NCBI RefSeq assembly: GCF_051390635.1
Contig: NZ_JBPODT010000002.1
Location: 930,001-994,000 of the forward strand
Length of the DNA stretch: 64,000 nt
Reading direction: 5' to 3'
Source of the DNA: Microbaculum sp051390635
GTDB lineage: Bacteria > Pseudomonadota > Alphaproteobacteria > Rhizobiales > Tepidamorphaceae
In this document: in pieces, positions 15,246 through 23,074 of the stretch
Numbering within the stretch: the stretch's first letter is position 1
How the letters are laid out: each line of letters begins with the position of its first letter
The notes under the pieces: model-generated
The model's database searches: none
Seen by the model: only the letters and a program-made list of their open reading frames with translations
Told to the model about the DNA's origin: nothing
Program-made: the position numbers and the translations under genes

Positions 15246-17522
15246 TTGGCCGATCTGTCCGATGAATTGCGCAGGGGGGCGCTGGTCTACCACCGCCATC
15301 CCAAACCCGGGAAGCTGGAAATCCGGGCCACCAAGCCGCTGGGTAACGCCCGCGACCTCGCGCTCGCCTACTCGCCCGGCGTGGCGGTCGCCTGCGAGGC
15401 GATCGCCGAAGACCCCGCCGAGGCCGCCAATCTGACCGCCCGCAGCAACCTGGTCGCGGTCGTTTCCAACGGCACCGCGGTCCTGGGCCTCGGCGCGATC
15501 GGGCCGCTGGCGTCCAAGCCGGTGATGGAAGGCAAGGCGGTCCTGTTCAAAAAGTTCGCCGGCATCGACGTCTTCGACATCGAGATTGACGCCAATACCG
15601 TCGATCGAATGGTCGATGTCATCTCGGCGCTGGAACCGACCTTCGGCGGCATCAACCTCGAGGACATCAAGGCGCCGGAGTGCTTCGAGGTCGAGGCGCG
15701 GCTGCGCGCGACCATGAACATTCCGGTCTTCCATGACGACCAGCACGGCACCGCGATCATCGTCGGCGCGGCCGTCCGCAATGCCCTGAAACTTGCCGGC
15801 AAGTCTGCCGATCAGGTCAAGGTCGTCGCCTCCGGCGCGGGGGCGGCGGCGCTCGCCTGCCTTAATCTTATGCTCGTGTCCGGCGTGCGCCGGGAGAACA
15901 TCTGGGTCTGCGATATCGACGGCGTAGTCTACGAAGGCCGGCCGACCAACATGGACCAGTGGAAGGCGAAATTCGCCCAGGCGACCGACGCGCGCACGCT
16001 CGCCGATGTTATCGACGGCGCGGATATCTTCCTGGGCCTCTCGGTGGGCGGGGTTCTCAAGCCCGAGATGGTCAAGCGGATGGCGGACAAGCCGCTGATC
16101 ATGGCGCTCGCCAACCCGGTGCCGGAGATCATGCCCGAGGAGGCGTTCGCGGAGCGACCCGACGCCATGGTGTGCACCGGGCGTTCCGACTACCCCAACC
16201 AGGTCAACAACGTCCTGTGTTTCCCCTTCATCTTCCGCGGTTCGCTGGATGTCGGGGCAACCGCAATCAACGAACAGATGAAGCTCGCCGCCGTCGAGGC
16301 GATTGCCGATCTCGCGCATGAGCCGTCATCGGACATTGCCGCCAAGGCGATGGGGGGCGAGGCGCGGTTGTTCGGCGCCGACAACCTGATCCCCAATCCC
16401 TTCGATCCGCGCCTGATCCTGCGTATCGCTCCTGCGGTGGCGCGCGCCGCCATGGAGAGCGGGGTGGCCACCCGGCCGATCGAGGATTTCGAAGCCTACA
16501 ACGAGCGGCTGAACCGCTTCGTGTTCCGGTCGGGCTTCGTGATGAAGCCCATCTTCGTGAAGGCCAAGGCCAATCCGAAACGGGTGATCTACGCGGAGGG
16601 CGAAGACGAGCGCATCCTGCGCGCGGCCCAGGTCGCGATCGAGGAGGGCATCGCCACCCCGATCCTCATCGGCCGGCCGCATGTGGTCGAGAGCCGGCTC
16701 GAGCGGTTCGGACTGTCGATACGTCCCGGAAAGGACTTCGAGATCATCAACCCGGAGGACGATCCGCGTTATCGCGACTACGTCGATGCGCTGGTGAACC
16801 TGACCGGTCGCAAGGGGGTGCCGCTCGATCACGCCCGCACGCTGGTGCGCACCAACGCCACGGTCATCGCCGCGCTCGCCGTCCACCGCGGCGAAGCCGA
16901 CGCGATGATCTGCGGGCTCGAGGGGCGCTATGAGCGTCACACGCGCTGGATTCGCGACATCGTCGGGCTGGCGGAGGGCGTCGACGACGTCTCGGCGCTG
17001 AGCCTGGTGATCCTGCCGAAGGGCATCTACTTCATCGCCGACACCTATGTCAGCTACGACCCGACCGCGGAGGAGGTTGCCGATACGGCGCGTCTGGCGG
17101 CGACTTATATCCGCCTTCTCGGCATCGAGCCGCACATGGCGCTGCTGTCCTATGCCAATTTCGGAGCCGCCGACACCCCGAACGCGCGCAAGATGCGGCG
17201 CGCGCTCGAGTTGCTGCAGCAGGACAACGTCGACTTCGAGGTCGAAGGCGAGATGCAGGGCGACGTCGCGCTCGATCAGGCCCTGCGCGAGCGCATCTTC
17301 CCGGGTTCGCGCCTGAAAGGCGGGGCCAACGTCTTCATCATGCCGAACCTCGACGCCGCCAACATCGCCTATCAGCTGATCAAGGGGCTGGCCGACGCGT
17401 TGCCGGTCGGGCCTATCCTGATCGGAACGGCGAAACCGGCGCATATCCTCACCCCGTCGGTAACCGCGCGCGGCGTGGTGAACATGACGGCCATCGCCGT
17501 CGCCGAGGCCCAGCAGGTCTGA
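15246..17522 (+). CDS. maeB: NADP-dependent malic enzyme fused to phosphotransacetylase-like domain
   Basis: The product oxidatively decarboxylates malate to pyruvate. Residues about 1-420 form the malic enzyme (ALAYSPGVAVACEAI, then PVFHDDQHGTAIIVGAA and the nucleotide-binding ASGAGAAALACL). Residues about 425-755 form a phosphotransacetylase-like domain (GEDERILRAAQVAIEEG, MICGLEGRYERHTR, LPVGPILIGTAKPAHIL) that in MaeB enzymes is regulatory, binding acetyl-CoA, rather than catalytic. I prefer the TTG at 15246 (758 residues), preceded by GGGAG, because the family begins about there (LADLSDELRRGALVYHR). The GTG at 15186 would add 20 basic residues without homology. It stands 102 bases after aspS. 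Confidence 0.93.
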   Translation: MADLSDELRRGALVYHRHPKPGKLEIRATKPLGNARDLALAYSPGVAVACEAIAEDPAEAANLTARSNLVAVVSNGTAVLGLGAIGPLASKPVMEGKAVLFKKFAGIDVFDIEIDANTVDRMVDVISALEPTFGGINLEDIKAPECFEVEARLRATMNIPVFHDDQHGTAIIVGAAVRNALKLAGKSADQVKVVASGAGAAALACLNLMLVSGVRRENIWVCDIDGVVYEGRPTNMDQWKAKFAQATDARTLADVIDGADIFLGLSVGGVLKPEMVKRMADKPLIMALANPVPEIMPEEAFAERPDAMVCTGRSDYPNQVNNVLCFPFIFRGSLDVGATAINEQMKLAAVEAIADLAHEPSSDIAAKAMGGEARLFGADNLIPNPFDPRLILRIAPAVARAAMESGVATRPIEDFEAYNERLNRFVFRSGFVMKPIFVKAKANPKRVIYAEGEDERILRAAQVAIEEGIATPILIGRPHVVESRLERFGLSIRPGKDFEIINPEDDPRYRDYVDALVNLTGRKGVPLDHARTLVRTNATVIAALAVHRGEADAMICGLEGRYERHTRWIRDIVGLAEGVDDVSALSLVILPKGIYFIADTYVSYDPTAEEVADTARLAATYIRLLGIEPHMALLSYANFGAADTPNARKMRRALELLQQDNVDFEVEGEMQGDVALDQALRERIFPGSRLKGGANVFIMPNLDAANIAYQLIKGLADALPVGPILIGTAKPAHILTPSVTARGVVNMTAIAVAEAQQV

Positions 17523-17545
17523 GGCAGGATCGCCAGCGTGTCCCC

Positions 17546-18331
17546 ATGTCTGTAACGAACGATCGCCGCCTACCGCTGTCCTGCTTCATCATCGCGGTCA
17601 ACGAGGCGGATCGTATCGGGCCGGTGATCGAGAGCGTCATCGGCTGGGTCGACGAGGTCGTGGTCGTCGATTCCGGCTCGACGGACGGCACCCAGGACCT
17701 CGCCGCGAAGCTCGGCGCGCGTGTCATCCATCACGACTGGCCGGGCTTCGGACCGCAGAAGCGTTACGGTGAGGATCAGTGCCGCAATGACTGGGTCCTC
17801 AATCTCGATGCCGACGAGGTGATGTCGGAGGCGCTGATCCGGGAAATCAGGACGCTGTTTGAGCACGGTACGCCGCCGCACCCATTTTACCGCTTCCGGT
17901 TACGGCTCGTGTACCCCGGCGACACGCGGCCGCGATTGTGGGCCGACTACCACAACTACGTCCGACTCTACGACCGGCGGGCCGGCCGTTTCGCCGACAG
18001 CCTTGTGCACGACACCGTGCAGACCGGCGGTGTGACGCCGATCCAGCTGCGTGGCGACGCGTGGCACTATTCGTACCGGTCGTTCGGCTTTCTGGTGGAG
18101 AAGCTGAACTCCTACAGCGATCTGCAGGCCAAGAGCATCAAGAAGCAGAGCCGTATGGCGCTGACGCTCCGGCTGCCGTTCGAGTTTCCGCTGGCATTCG
18201 TGAAGTACTACTTATTTCGCCGCCATATAACCGGCGGGCGAAAGGGGTTCGCCTTCGCGATGATCAATTCGTTTTTTCGCTTCCTGCGCATCGTTAAGCT
18301 TCTCGATGCGATGGATGCCACCAGGAAATAG
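17546..18331 (+). CDS. Family 2 glycosyltransferase (WaaE/KdtX-like)
   Basis: A 261-residue GT-A enzyme. It starts SCFIIAVNEADRIGPVI, then the nucleotide-binding VVVVDSGSTDGTQDLA, and the DxD-type metal site VLNLDADEVMSEAL. The C-terminal part is basic (FRRHITGGRKGFAFAMINSF) and probably lies against the inner membrane. The closest family I recognise is WaaE/KdtX, glycosyltransferases that extend the lipopolysaccharide inner core; the sugar and acceptor here are not known. It follows maeB by 23 bases and may be co-transcribed. Confidence 0.88.
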   Translation: MSVTNDRRLPLSCFIIAVNEADRIGPVIESVIGWVDEVVVVDSGSTDGTQDLAAKLGARVIHHDWPGFGPQKRYGEDQCRNDWVLNLDADEVMSEALIREIRTLFEHGTPPHPFYRFRLRLVYPGDTRPRLWADYHNYVRLYDRRAGRFADSLVHDTVQTGGVTPIQLRGDAWHYSYRSFGFLVEKLNSYSDLQAKSIKKQSRMALTLRLPFEFPLAFVKYYLFRRHITGGRKGFAFAMINSFFRFLRIVKLLDAMDATRK

Positions 18332-18362
18332 CCTGTCTGGACCGTTTTCGCGCCGATTGGCC

Positions 18363-18378
18363 TTAAGTCGCCCTTAAC
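18363..18378 (+). promoter_or_regulatory. CtrA-type box upstream of the EAL gene
   Basis: TTAAGTCGCCCTTAAC matches the alphaproteobacterial CtrA consensus TTAA-N7-TTAAC exactly. It ends 40 bases before the GTG start of the EAL gene, a distance compatible with direct activation or repression of that promoter. It is the only full match I found in the intergenic regions of the window. Confidence 0.6.
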
Positions 18379-18418
18379 TGGCGCTGACCATCATTGCGCC
18401 TCGTTCGGGGCGCATGTT

Positions 18419-20014
18419 GTGGTGAATAAGAAAGCGATCAAGCTGGTTGTTGTTACGTGCTGCTTGATCATTGCAGGCGTGCCTCCGCTTGCGTTCGTCC
18501 GTTACCTGGAAAGCCACGCGGTCTACAGCGCCGAGGAGACGCTCGGGGACTACGCCGGCCGAATGGTCGACCATCTCGAGGTGACGATCGACGAAGGCGT
18601 GCTGGCGCTGACGGATCTGGCGGCCAACGGCGTGATCGCATGCGATCCCACCGCGATCGACGCGATGCGCCGGGCCATCTTCGATACCTATGTTCTGCGC
18701 GAGATCGCCGTCGTCGATAACGACGGCAACACGATCTGCGCCGACACGATCTTCAAAACCGAGCGGTGGACTCTGTCACGGCAGGATACCGTGAACCGCG
18801 CGATCGACGTTTCCGTGGTCACGGACGAGCAGACCTTCATGCGGTCGCTGGCGCTGCGCTATCGACCGAGCGAGCATCGGGCGCTCGTCGCCCACTTCGC
18901 CCCCAACAGCCTCGGCCTCGACGTGTTGCCGGACCGCTGGCGCTCTGCCGGCCTGGCACGGCTGACATTGCTCGACGGGACGGAGTTCCAGACGGTTCCG
19001 AACAGGATCGAAACCGCGTTCGAGCAGACCGGAGACACGATCGGCGCGATGGCCGTTTCGAACCGGTACCCGTTGAGCGTCGACGTCCGCGTCGACCGTG
19101 AGACGGTGATGCGCGACTACGAGAGCCTCAAGGCGTATGCGCTGGTGGCGATGAGCATCTTCGCCTCCATTGTCCTCGGGGTCGCCGTCTTCATCGCCCG
19201 GCAGCGCCCATCAGCCAGCGACGACATATCGCAAGGCCTCAGGGACGGCGAATTCATCCCGTACTATCAACCGGTCATAAACCTGAACTCCGGTCGGCTC
19301 GAGGGCTGCGAGGTCCTCGTGCGCCGCCGCCGCCGCGACGGCACGATCCAGTCGCCGGCGGCGTTCATCGCTCAGGCGGAGGCAGACGGGCAGATCGTTC
19401 CGCTGACCCGCCAGCTCATGCGTCTGACGATCGACGATCTCGGCGCGTGCTACGCCAGGCGCCGCGGCATGTCGGTCGCGTTCAATCTGTGCGCCCACCA
19501 TTTCACAAGCGACCAGATCGTCCGCGACGTCGAAGCGATTTTCGCCGAATCGCCGATCAGCCCCTCGCAACTCGTCCTGGAAGTCACCGAGCGCTTCCCG
19601 CTGGATGACACGGTGACAGCCGTCCGGGTCATCGCGGAGCTGCAGGCGGTCGGCGCCAAGGTGGCGCTGGACGACGCCGGAACCGGCCACTCGGGTCTCG
19701 CCATGCTGCACCGGCTTGGCATGGATATCGTCAAGATCGACAAGCTGTTCATCGACCCGATCCAGGCGGACACGCAGAACGCTCCGATCGTCGACAGCCT
19801 CGTCGATCTTGCAAAGAAACTCGGCATGTCGGTGATCGCCGAAGGTGTCGAAACGCTCGATCAGGTAAACTACCTTCGCAGCCACGGGGTCGATTCGGCG
19901 CAGGGCTATCTGTTTGCCCCGCCGCTGCCCGCCGCGTCCTATATCGCGCTCGTCGAGGCGATGGGCACGGTTTCAGAGGAAGCCGACGAGCCGCAAAAGG
20001 GGATGGTCGCCTGA
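18419..20014 (+). CDS. Membrane-bound EAL-domain cyclic-di-GMP phosphodiesterase (CSS-motif-like sensor)
   Basis: A 531-residue protein with a transmembrane segment near residues 8-27, a periplasmic domain to about 235, a second segment (ALVAMSIFASIVLGVAVFIA) and a cytoplasmic EAL domain (about 270-515). The periplasmic part holds IACDPTAIDAMRR and REIAVVDNDGNTICAD, resembling CSS-motif sensors whose cysteines respond to envelope redox state. The EAL domain keeps the catalytic set: EVLVR in place of EALVR, FNLCAHH, LVLEVTERF, ALDDAGTGHSGL, DIVKIDKLFID, VIAEGVET and QGYLFAPPL, so hydrolysis of c-di-GMP to pGpG is likely. The start is GTG 18419; GTG 18422 is equally possible. A CtrA-type box precedes it. 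Confidence 0.88.
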   Translation: MVNKKAIKLVVVTCCLIIAGVPPLAFVRYLESHAVYSAEETLGDYAGRMVDHLEVTIDEGVLALTDLAANGVIACDPTAIDAMRRAIFDTYVLREIAVVDNDGNTICADTIFKTERWTLSRQDTVNRAIDVSVVTDEQTFMRSLALRYRPSEHRALVAHFAPNSLGLDVLPDRWRSAGLARLTLLDGTEFQTVPNRIETAFEQTGDTIGAMAVSNRYPLSVDVRVDRETVMRDYESLKAYALVAMSIFASIVLGVAVFIARQRPSASDDISQGLRDGEFIPYYQPVINLNSGRLEGCEVLVRRRRRDGTIQSPAAFIAQAEADGQIVPLTRQLMRLTIDDLGACYARRRGMSVAFNLCAHHFTSDQIVRDVEAIFAESPISPSQLVLEVTERFPLDDTVTAVRVIAELQAVGAKVALDDAGTGHSGLAMLHRLGMDIVKIDKLFIDPIQADTQNAPIVDSLVDLAKKLGMSVIAEGVETLDQVNYLRSHGVDSAQGYLFAPPLPAASYIALVEAMGTVSEEADEPQKGMVA

Positions 20015-20042
20015 CGTTTCCCCGGAAAAGGGAGGCAACCGG

Positions 20043-20708
20043 ATGGAAGCGGGCTGGACGACGCCGATCGACATCTATTGCGAGCGGACCGATCCCGCCT
20101 ACTGGTCCGAACCGGTCAACGCGATCACCAACGCTGCGTTTCTTCTTGCCGCTCTGGCCGCCTATCTGCGCTGGAGAAGCGCGCCCGGCCGCGACGGCCC
20201 GGCGCTGGCGCTCGTCCTCATCCTCACCGCGATCGGCATCGGCTCCTTCCTGTTCCATACCTTCGCTGACCGCTGGTCGGTGCTCGCCGACGTGATCCCG
20301 ATCACGATCTTCATCTACGTCTATTTCTTCTTCGCGATCCGCCGTTTCTTCGCCGCGGGCAGGGCGATGGCCTTCCTGGTCACGGCGTTTTTCCTGGCCG
20401 GCTCGCTCGTCGTCGACGCGATCGTGCCGTCGCACGTCCTGAACGGTTCGGTCAGCTACCTGCCGGCGCTGGTCGCGATCCTGATCGTCGGCGCGCTGGT
20501 GATCGGCCAAAGGCCCGATATCGGCTGGCCGGTCCTCGCTGCCGGGGCAATCTTCCTCGTCTCGCTCACGTTCCGGTCGGTCGACATGGCGGTCTGTGAC
20601 GCCCTGCCGCTCGGGACGCACTTCCTCTGGCACATGCTGAACGCGCTGACGCTCTACATGCTGCTTCGGGTGCTGATGGATGCCCGGCGTTCGTCGCCGG
20701 CGGCGTAA
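20043..20708 (+). CDS. Seven-helix hydrolase of the ceramidase (CREST) superfamily
   Basis: A 221-residue membrane protein with about seven hydrophobic helices. It carries the CREST metal-hydrolase signature: Ser and His in SFLFHTFADRWSVLADVIPI, an Asp in that helix, and the C-terminal HxxxH in GTHFLWHMLNALTLY. WSEPVNAITNAAFLLA at the N-terminus is typical of bacterial members annotated as ceramidase-domain proteins. Alkaline ceramidases of this fold cleave amide-linked acyl groups; the bacterial substrate is not established. It follows the EAL gene by 28 bases, so the two are probably one operon, and it ends 7 bases from the convergent photolyase. Confidence 0.85.
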   Translation: MEAGWTTPIDIYCERTDPAYWSEPVNAITNAAFLLAALAAYLRWRSAPGRDGPALALVLILTAIGIGSFLFHTFADRWSVLADVIPITIFIYVYFFFAIRRFFAAGRAMAFLVTAFFLAGSLVVDAIVPSHVLNGSVSYLPALVAILIVGALVIGQRPDIGWPVLAAGAIFLVSLTFRSVDMAVCDALPLGTHFLWHMLNALTLYMLLRVLMDARRSSPAA

Positions 20709-20715
20709 ATGCGGC

Positions 20716-22098
20716 TCACTGCTTCAAGGCTTTGAAGGCCTCCAGCGCCCGCCGCCGCGCGGCCGCGTGATCGACGATCCGGGCAGGGGTGTCTCCACCG
20801 GCCCGCTCCGGCAGCCATTGCCGCACATAGGCGCCGTCGGGATCGAATTTCTCCGCCTGCAGCGTGGGATTGAAGACCCGGAAGAACGGCGCCGCGTCGG
20901 CGCCACAGCCGGCCACCCACTGCCAGCTCGCCGGGTTGTTGGCCATGTCCGCATCGACCAGCGTGTCCCAGAACCATGCTTCGCCGGCCCGCCAGTCGAT
21001 CATCAGGTCCTTGATCAGGAAGGAGGCGGCGATCATCCGGACGCGGTTGTGCATCCAGCCGGTTGCCCATAGCTGCCGCATGCCGGCATCGACGATCGCA
21101 TAGCCGGTTTGCCCGCGCTGCCAGGCCCGCAGGCCCTGGGGATCGTCGCGCCAGGGGAACCGGTCGAACCGGGCGTCGAGATTGCGGGTCGCCAGATCGG
21201 GATTGTGATATAGCAGGTGCCAGGAGAACTCCCGCCAGCCGATCTCGGCGAGGAGCTTGTCGGCGCCCAGCCCGTCGCCGCGCGATTGCACCGCGTGCCA
21301 GATCTGGTTGGGGCTGATCTCGCCGAACCGCAGATGCGGCGACATCATCGTGGTGGCGTCCTTGTCCGGCCGGTCGCGCAGGCGCGCGTAATCGGCAAGG
21401 CCGCCGTCAAGAAACCGCTTCAGGTGCGCGCGGGCCCCGTCCTCGCCGGGGACCCACATCGCGGCCAGCCCGCCGGACCAGTCCGGTGACCGTGGCAGCA
21501 GGGTCCAGTCGTCCAGGCGGTCGCCGGGAGGGGGCGATTCGAGTGGGGGGGATACGGGCGCGGGCAGGGCGCCTGGCGCTGGCACGAGCCGGCGCGGCGG
21601 TCCGGCGGCGCGCGCCGCCTTCCAGAACGGCGTGAAGACCCGGTAGTACGGTGCGCTGGCCGGTTTCAGCGTCCACGGTTCGTACAGAAGATTCGCCGCG
21701 AAGCTCTCGACCGTCACGCCGTTGTCGTTCAGGGCCGACTTCACCCGGGTGTCGATGGCCACTTCCGGCCCGCCGTAGCGTCGGTTCCAGGTCACGAGGG
21801 AGGCATTGATGGATGCGGCGAGGTCGGTAAGCACCGGTTCCGCCGCGCCGCGCCGCAGTACCAGCGGGATGCCGATCGCAGTGAGACTTTCCCGCAGGCG
21901 CGTCAGCGAATGATGCAGCCACCAGCGCGTCGCCCCGCCAAGAGGGCGGATGCCGGCGCTCTCCTCGTCGAGGACGTAGAGGGCAACGACCGGCAAGCCG
22001 CGCCGGACGGCCGCATCCAGCGCCGGATTGTCGGCGATCCGCAAATCGTCGCGAAACCAGACGATCGAACACGCTTGGGTATTTGACGGCACTGGCAT
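20716..22098 (-). CDS. phrB: Deoxyribodipyrimidine photolyase (class I photolyase/cryptochrome family)
   Basis: A flavoenzyme that uses blue light to split cyclobutane pyrimidine dimers. The N-terminal antenna domain begins SIVWFRDDLRIADNPALDAA. The FAD-binding C-terminal part includes MMSPHLRFGEISPNQIWHA, TGYAIVDAGMRQLWATGWMHNRVRMI and MANNPASWQWVAGCGADAAP, including tryptophans likely to serve electron transfer. I use the ATG at 22098 (460 residues); the ATG at 22134 would add 12 residues. The open frame continues upstream only because it crosses tRNA-Asn. A DNA photolyase is most likely, but a cryptochrome-like role cannot be excluded by eye. Confidence 0.93.
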   Translation of the reverse strand: MPVPSNTQACSIVWFRDDLRIADNPALDAAVRRGLPVVALYVLDEESAGIRPLGGATRWWLHHSLTRLRESLTAIGIPLVLRRGAAEPVLTDLAASINASLVTWNRRYGGPEVAIDTRVKSALNDNGVTVESFAANLLYEPWTLKPASAPYYRVFTPFWKAARAAGPPRRLVPAPGALPAPVSPPLESPPPGDRLDDWTLLPRSPDWSGGLAAMWVPGEDGARAHLKRFLDGGLADYARLRDRPDKDATTMMSPHLRFGEISPNQIWHAVQSRGDGLGADKLLAEIGWREFSWHLLYHNPDLATRNLDARFDRFPWRDDPQGLRAWQRGQTGYAIVDAGMRQLWATGWMHNRVRMIAASFLIKDLMIDWRAGEAWFWDTLVDADMANNPASWQWVAGCGADAAPFFRVFNPTLQAEKFDPDGAYVRQWLPERAGGDTPARIVDHAAARRRALEAFKALKQ

Positions 22099-22202
22099 TG
22101 CGATGGGATCCTGACTTCCGCTTTGCCGAGGCATACGCGTCCCTGCGCCGACCGGATTGCCGGTCGGAACATACAGGTTTCGCCATTTCTGCAGAAGAAG
22201 GG

Positions 22203-22278
22203 TGGCTCCCCGGGCCGGACTCGAACCAGCGACCCAGCGGTTAACAGCCGCTTGCTCTACCAACTGAGCTACCGGGGA
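22203..22278 (-). tRNA. tRNA-Asn (anticodon GTT)
   Basis: On the minus strand the 76-base cloverleaf starts TCCCCGGTAGCTCAG and ends CCGGGGAGCCA, with the CCA encoded. The acceptor arms pair over 7 bp. The anticodon loop is CTGTTAA (GTT) and the T-arm GGTTCGAGTCC is standard. Confidence 0.98.
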
Positions 22279-22309
22279 ACAGGCGACGCTTAACGTCGTC
22301 TCGGCACGG

Positions 22310-22337
22310 CCTATATCAAACCTTCACGCGGATGCAA
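22310..22337 (-). promoter_or_regulatory. Likely promoter of tRNA-Asn
   Basis: On the minus strand TTGCAT, a 16-base spacer and TATAGG stand about 32 bases before the mature tRNA 5' end. Confidence 0.5.
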
Positions 22338-22433
22338 AGGTCATCGAGGCTAAGATGTGGGCAAAAATCGGATATTCAACGAAATCGGAATCGGCGTGAT
22401 GGTCGAAAACCGCATTCGCAACAGGCATCGGCA

Positions 22434-22775
22434 ATGACATTGGACTCGGCAGATAACGGCGATCTGAGCCCGGACGCGCCCCCGAAGGGTAGGCGCGTGA
22501 CCATCATGGGGCGGAAGTATCGCGTCCCGGATTCGCCGCGCATCCGTCTCGGCGCCGGCCTGGCGCTCATCGTCGGGGGCGTCCTGGGATTCTTGCCCGT
22601 CCTGGGTTTCTGGATGATTCCGCTCGGACTGGTGATTCTGTCTGTGGACATGCCGGCGGTGCGCCGCGTGCGCCGGCGCATGGAGGTCTATTTCGGCCGC
22701 AAGGCCAACGGACTGCGCGGGAACGGCAACGGACGCGGCAAAAACGGGCACGCGGATAGTCGCCGCGAGCGGTAA
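22434..22775 (+). CDS. Small membrane protein, PGPGW-like
   Basis: A 113-residue product starting at ATG 22434, lying alone between two tRNA genes on the other strand. After a polar N-terminus (about 40 residues) it has one or two closely packed hydrophobic segments, LALIVGGVLGFLPVLGFWMIPLGLVILSVD, split here as LALIVGGVLGFLPVLGF and WMIPLGLVILSVD. This resembles the PGPGW family of small transmembrane proteins (glycine- and proline-rich turn between helices). The C-terminus is very basic and glycine/asparagine-rich (GLRGNGNGRGKNGHADSRRER). Function is unknown. Confidence 0.65.
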   Translation: MTLDSADNGDLSPDAPPKGRRVTIMGRKYRVPDSPRIRLGAGLALIVGGVLGFLPVLGFWMIPLGLVILSVDMPAVRRVRRRMEVYFGRKANGLRGNGNGRGKNGHADSRRER

Positions 22776-22809
22776 TTTCGCTACAATCGCTCGAATTGTC
22801 AGGTAAAGC

Positions 22810-22883
22810 TGGAGGCCACGCCCGGAATCGAACCGGGGTATACGGATTTGCAGTCCGCTGCGTCACCACTCCGCCACGTGGCC
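22810..22883 (-). tRNA. tRNA-Cys (anticodon GCA)
   Basis: On the minus strand a 74-base tRNA begins GGCCACGTGGCGGAGTGG and ends CGTGGCCTCCA with encoded CCA. The anticodon loop is CTGCAAA (GCA) and the T-arm GGTTCGATTCC is standard. Confidence 0.98.
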
Positions 22884-22895
22884 AGCCGGGTCAGA

Positions 22896-22924
22896 TACAT
22901 ATTGGCCGCAGGGATCAGACGCAA
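22896..22924 (-). promoter_or_regulatory. Likely promoter of tRNA-Cys
   Basis: On the minus strand TTGCGT, a 17-base spacer and TATGTA lie about 13 bases before the mature 5' end, a normal layout for a tRNA gene. Confidence 0.45.
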
Positions 22925-23022
22925 GCCTCTTGCGCACGCTTGTGTGACTAGCGTCAACGGAACGTTCCGATGGCGGCGGCGCGATGGCCGGCTTGCCTTT
23001 CGGACCGGTTTATGTAGCGTGC

Positions 23023-23058
23023 GGCCTCCTCGATCGACACGCCGGAGGCCGAGCCTCC
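23023..23058 (+). promoter_or_regulatory. Leader with mutually exclusive hairpins before the PIMT-like gene
   Basis: GGCCTCC (23023-23029) can pair with GGAGGCC (23044-23050). The middle copy can instead pair with GCCTCC (23053-23058) as a 6-bp stem with a 3-base loop. The two pairings exclude each other and sit just before the AAGGAA ribosome-binding site at about 23062-23067. This is the shape of a riboregulatory leader, but no known class is recognised. Confidence 0.35.
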
Positions 23059-23074
23059 ACCGAAGGAATATGGC

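Noticed and set aside
13296..16319. 1007-codon open frame on the minus strand over aspS and maeB
   Set aside because: It is antisense to two certain genes and shows only Arg/Asp/His/Val-rich shadow composition.
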